The notes under the pieces: generated by a model | What the model saw: the letters and a program-made list of their open reading frames with translations, nothing else | Databases searched by the model: none | Told to the model about the DNA's origin: nothing | Translations under genes and position numbers: made by a program | Assembly: GCA_011682595.1 (NCBI GenBank) | Contig: JAACEH010000049.1 | Location: 1-8,355 of the forward strand | DNA: 8,355 nt | Reading direction: 5' to 3' | Source: Anaerolineaceae bacterium | GTDB taxonomy: Bacteria; Planctomycetota; Phycisphaerae; FEN-1346; JAACEH01 | In this document: one piece after another, positions 6,431-8,355 of the stretch | Position numbering within the stretch: position 1 is the first letter of the stretch | Layout: every line of letters begins with the position of its first letter

Positions 6431-6588
6431 CAGAAGACCCGAACAAGATTGTCCGGCCGGGAGGTGCTGATCGCGTCGCTGGACCTTTGTTTCCTCGGCC
6501 GGGCGGGCCCTTTGCCGCCGGGCGAGCAACCAGGCTCTGAAGGCAGGCTCAACGCTTCCTGTCCTCGGCATGTTGTGGTCTGATAACC

Positions 6589-6619
6589 TTGGCCGGTGGA
6601 AGGTAAGTTTCGGTACAAT
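6589..6619 (+). promoter_or_regulatory. probable promoter of the toroid-LarA operon
   Basis: TACAAT (6614-6619) is a good -10 box. The best -35 match is TTGGCC (6589-6594), 19 bases away, which is wider than the 17 seen in the other promoters here. A weak or activator-dependent promoter would fit. Initiation near 6626 leaves a leader of about 53 bases. Confidence 0.4.
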
Positions 6620-6623
6620 ACCG
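6611..6623. promoter_or_regulatory. candidate operator palindrome over the -10 box
   Basis: CGGTA (6611-6615), CAA, TACCG (6619-6623) is a perfect 5-base inverted repeat centred on the TACAAT box. It differs in sequence from the palindrome in the sulfatase promoter, so the two would not share one regulator. Chance occurrence is possible for so short a repeat. Confidence 0.3.
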
Positions 6624-6663
6624 GTCACCAGGAGGCCCCAGGGCAGTACTGGTCGCCTAAGTG

Positions 6664-6668
6664 AGGAG
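6664..6668 (+). promoter_or_regulatory. ribosome binding site of the toroid gene
   Basis: AGGAG (6664-6668) lies ten bases before the ATG at 6679. An in-frame GTG at 6661 would overlap this site and have nothing upstream, so 6679 is preferred. Confidence 0.65.
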
Positions 6669-6678
6669 AGAGCGAAAG

Positions 6679-7800
6679 ATGGCAGACCTCAGTCGGATCA
6701 GGGTGGCTGCAACCAACTATCTGCGGAGCACAAGGATCGGCGACAGTTGGGATTTCCGGTTCAGCAACGCCTCGGGGCCGACGCTGATCGGCAGCTCGCT
6801 GGCGGCCATGCTGGCTGGACTGCTGGGCTGGACCCGCGAACTATGCGACCAGGACCTGGCCCGCTGGGCGGCGCGGATCGGCGACTGCCAGCGACCCGAC
6901 GGCTGGTTCGAGGACCAGGACATCGCCGAGCACAACTTGCAGCCGGGATATGCCAGAGACCGGGCCCTGCTGCACCGCACGCGCCACGCCCTGATGGCCC
7001 TGGAGGCGCTGGGGGCGCCGGGCCGGCCGGCCCGGCGGCGGCTCGATGCTGTCGTTCAATGGATTGGCCGCGGCCGGATGCGCTCCTGGTGCGAGAGTCT
7101 GGACCTGTCGGACTACTGGTACGCCAGCAACATGATGATGGACGCGGCGGTCATGTTGCTGGAATCGGCGGCCCGCCGCAACGAGCCGGGGGCGATCGAG
7201 GCCGTAGGCGACCTGCTGGATTTCTGCGACGAGCAGAGCGACCCCGAAACGGGGTTTCACGACGGCGGTCGGAGCGAGCGCCGCAACGCGATGGCCGGAG
7301 CCATGCACTTGTACCCGGTTTACGTGGTCATGAAACGCGAGATTCCACACGCCGACCGGGCAATTGAAACAACCCTGTCGCTCCAGCAGCCGGACGGCCT
7401 GTTCGGATACGAGTCGGGCACGGGGGGCGAAGATTGCCTGGACTACGATGCGGCAATCATCCTCTCGAATCTCGGCCTGCAGGGCACGCAATACCGGGAC
7501 CGGATCCTGGAGGCCTTCGACCGTCTGGAAGCCGGCCTCGAGGTCTGTCGCAACGACGACGGGGGCTATGCCGCTCACCGCAGGCAAGAGACCTATTACT
7601 TCGGTTCCCGGACCACGCCCGTCGGCCCCGGACAGAGCAGCATCTGGGCCACCTACTCGCGGCTGCTGACCTGCCTGGCCATAGAGGGTTTCAGAAACCG
7701 CAAGCAGCCCACGGGCTGGCACACCGCCCATAACCTCATGGAAGTGTGGGACGGCGGCACGGGCCTGATGGGCCGCCTGCCGCCGGGGAGTTGCCCATGA
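6679..7800 (+). CDS. alpha/alpha-toroid protein (squalene cyclase/prenyltransferase-like fold), function unknown
   Basis: This 373-residue soluble protein has a repeating helix-pair pattern. The loops between helices resemble the QW/DG motifs of terpenoid cyclase and protein-prenyltransferase alpha-toroids: CQRPDGWFEDQ (70-80), CDEQSDPETGFHDGG (183-197), LQQPDGLFGYESG (235-247) and CRNDDGGYAAHR (290-301). E251-D-C-L-D-Y-D257 contains closely spaced acids facing the same end. SSIWATYSRLLTCLAI (320-335) makes a final helix. It is about half the length of true squalene-hopene cyclases (~630) and lacks their exact DxDD motif. It has no signal peptide or membrane segment, so cyclisation of squalene is unlikely. 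The alpha/alpha-barrel is also used by uronyl hydrolases, epimerases and lyases, so a carbohydrate-active role is possible. It overlaps the following LarA-family gene by ATGA, which ties the two functionally. The fold class is moderately supported; the reaction is unknown. Confidence 0.8.
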   Translation: MADLSRIRVAATNYLRSTRIGDSWDFRFSNASGPTLIGSSLAAMLAGLLGWTRELCDQDLARWAARIGDCQRPDGWFEDQDIAEHNLQPGYARDRALLHRTRHALMALEALGAPGRPARRRLDAVVQWIGRGRMRSWCESLDLSDYWYASNMMMDAAVMLLESAARRNEPGAIEAVGDLLDFCDEQSDPETGFHDGGRSERRNAMAGAMHLYPVYVVMKREIPHADRAIETTLSLQQPDGLFGYESGTGGEDCLDYDAAIILSNLGLQGTQYRDRILEAFDRLEAGLEVCRNDDGGYAAHRRQETYYFGSRTTPVGPGQSSIWATYSRLLTCLAIEGFRNRKQPTGWHTAHNLMEVWDGGTGLMGRLPPGSCP

Positions 7801-8355
7801 AGACCGTTGATCTGCTCTACGGCAAGACGGGGATGCAACTCAGTGTACCGGACTCGGCACAGGTGCTCCGGGGAGAGGACGTTCCCGCGGCGGCCGACGC
7901 CGAAAAGGAAGTCCGGCGAGCCCTGCTGGCCGAGCCGATCGATTCGCCGCCCTTGCCGTCGATCGTCAAAGCGAAGAACCCCCGCACGGTGGCCATCACC
8001 ATCAGCGACATCACCCGGCCCGTGCCCAACCGGGCCATCCTGCCGCCGTTGCTCGAGATTCTGAACCACAACGGCATCGCCGACTCGCAGATGGTCATCA
8101 TCATCGGCACCGGACTGCACCGCGAGTCGACGGCCGCCGAGCGCGAGCTGCTGGTCGGCCGGGAGATCCTCGAGCGCATCGAGGTCTTCGACCACCGGCC
8201 GCGCGACCGGGCGACACTGGTCAGGGTCAGCGACTGGCCGCCGGTCTACCTGAACAAGCGCTTCGCCGAGGCCGACCTGCGGATAGTCACCGGCCTGGTT
8301 GAGCCGCACTTCATGGCCGGCTTCAGCGGCGGACGCAAGGGCGTCTGCCCGGCCC
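7797..8355 (+). CDS. larA: LarA-family nickel-dependent racemase/epimerase, N-terminal part
   Basis: The frame starts at the ATG overlapping the preceding TGA (ATGA, 7797-7800), with GGGGAG (7785-7790) six bases upstream, and stays open to the window end, so the C-terminal half is missing. The 186 visible residues match the LarA N-terminal domain. D71-I-T-R-P75 is the substrate-binding segment, H108 (GTGLHRE) the first catalytic histidine, and H171 (VEPHFMAG) the second. K181 in SGGRKGV corresponds to the lysine that carries the nickel-pincer nucleotide (Lactobacillus LarA H108, H174, K184, with the same 10-residue H-K distance). Known members racemise lactate, malate or phenyllactate, or epimerise gluconate at C2, so the substrate is not fixed by these residues. 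The cofactor needs LarB, LarC and LarE, none of which is in view. Translational coupling to the toroid gene suggests a shared pathway rather than housekeeping lactate metabolism. Confidence 0.9.
   Translation, partial: MKTVDLLYGKTGMQLSVPDSAQVLRGEDVPAAADAEKEVRRALLAEPIDSPPLPSIVKAKNPRTVAITISDITRPVPNRAILPPLLEILNHNGIADSQMVIIIGTGLHRESTAAERELLVGREILERIEVFDHRPRDRATLVRVSDWPPVYLNKRFAEADLRIVTGLVEPHFMAGFSGGRKGVCPA

Larger units (their letters stand above)
6368..6678. other. 311-base divergent control region between the sulfatase and the toroid-LarA operon
   Basis: The region carries the sulfatase promoter (6402-6430), a probable promoter for the plus-strand operon (6589-6619) and a ribosome binding site at each end. 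Short palindromes overlap both promoters. The middle part (about 6431-6585) is GC-rich, with CCGGCCGG-type inverted motifs near 6452-6505, and I see no gene in it. Confidence 0.75.

Noticed and set aside
6452..6510. CCGGCCGG-type inverted motifs in the middle of the divergent region as a terminator or small RNA
   Set aside because: Pairings are short and typical of GC-rich DNA; there is no U-tract or promoter in proper relation.
5039..6583. 514-codon open frame on the plus strand opposite the sulfatase
   Set aside because: It is antisense to a gene with a complete sulfatase active site. The translation has no recognisable motif and is rich in the A/G/R/V residues expected of a mirror frame in GC-rich DNA.

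Overview
The window is GC-rich (by eye well over 60% G+C) bacterial chromosomal DNA. It is densely coded, and its promoters fit the housekeeping sigma-70 consensus with N17 spacing. The gene mix is a lone MoxR AAA+ ATPase, a bacterial sn-glycerol-1-phosphate dehydrogenase, a signal-less type I sulfatase, an alpha/alpha-toroid protein and a LarA-family nickel racemase, with a REPIN-like palindromic repeat between genes. This points to the PVC superphylum, most likely a planctomycete. That assignment is inference from gene content; no taxonomic marker gene is present.

Left part (1-4067). A short C-terminal coding fragment of unknown function enters on the plus strand and stops at 69. Three genes on the minus strand follow. 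Read in their own direction, they are MoxR (3703-2711), then G1P dehydrogenase after only 21 bases (2689-1346), then a family 2 glycosyltransferase (1120-146). The MoxR-G1PDH pair has a strong promoter upstream (TTGACG-N17-TACCAT). The glycosyltransferase has its own (TTGCCT-N17-TATCAT) in a 225-base gap. Upstream of MoxR, a 364-base intergenic region holds a ~103-base nested inverted repeat resembling a REP doublet (REPIN), and beside it a perfect 16-bp hairpin.

Middle (4068-6367). A minus-strand pair reads sulfatase (6367-5057), then an EamA/DMT-type 10-TM transporter (4976-4068), 80 bases apart and probably one transcript. The sulfatase has a TTGAGA-N17-TACAGT promoter whose spacer contains a short palindrome.

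Right part (6368-8355). A 311-base divergent control region separates the sulfatase from a plus-strand operon. Its first gene is an alpha/alpha-toroid (squalene-cyclase/prenyltransferase-fold) protein of unknown reaction. It overlaps by ATGA with a LarA-type nickel-pincer racemase/epimerase that runs off the window just after the cofactor-binding lysine. The toroid-LarA pair opposite a sulfatase and a DMT exporter/importer suggests a small-molecule or carbohydrate-acid catabolic locus, but the substrate cannot be read from the sequence. The least explained items are the translationally coupled toroid-LarA pair, the MoxR-G1PDH pair and the REPIN-like element.
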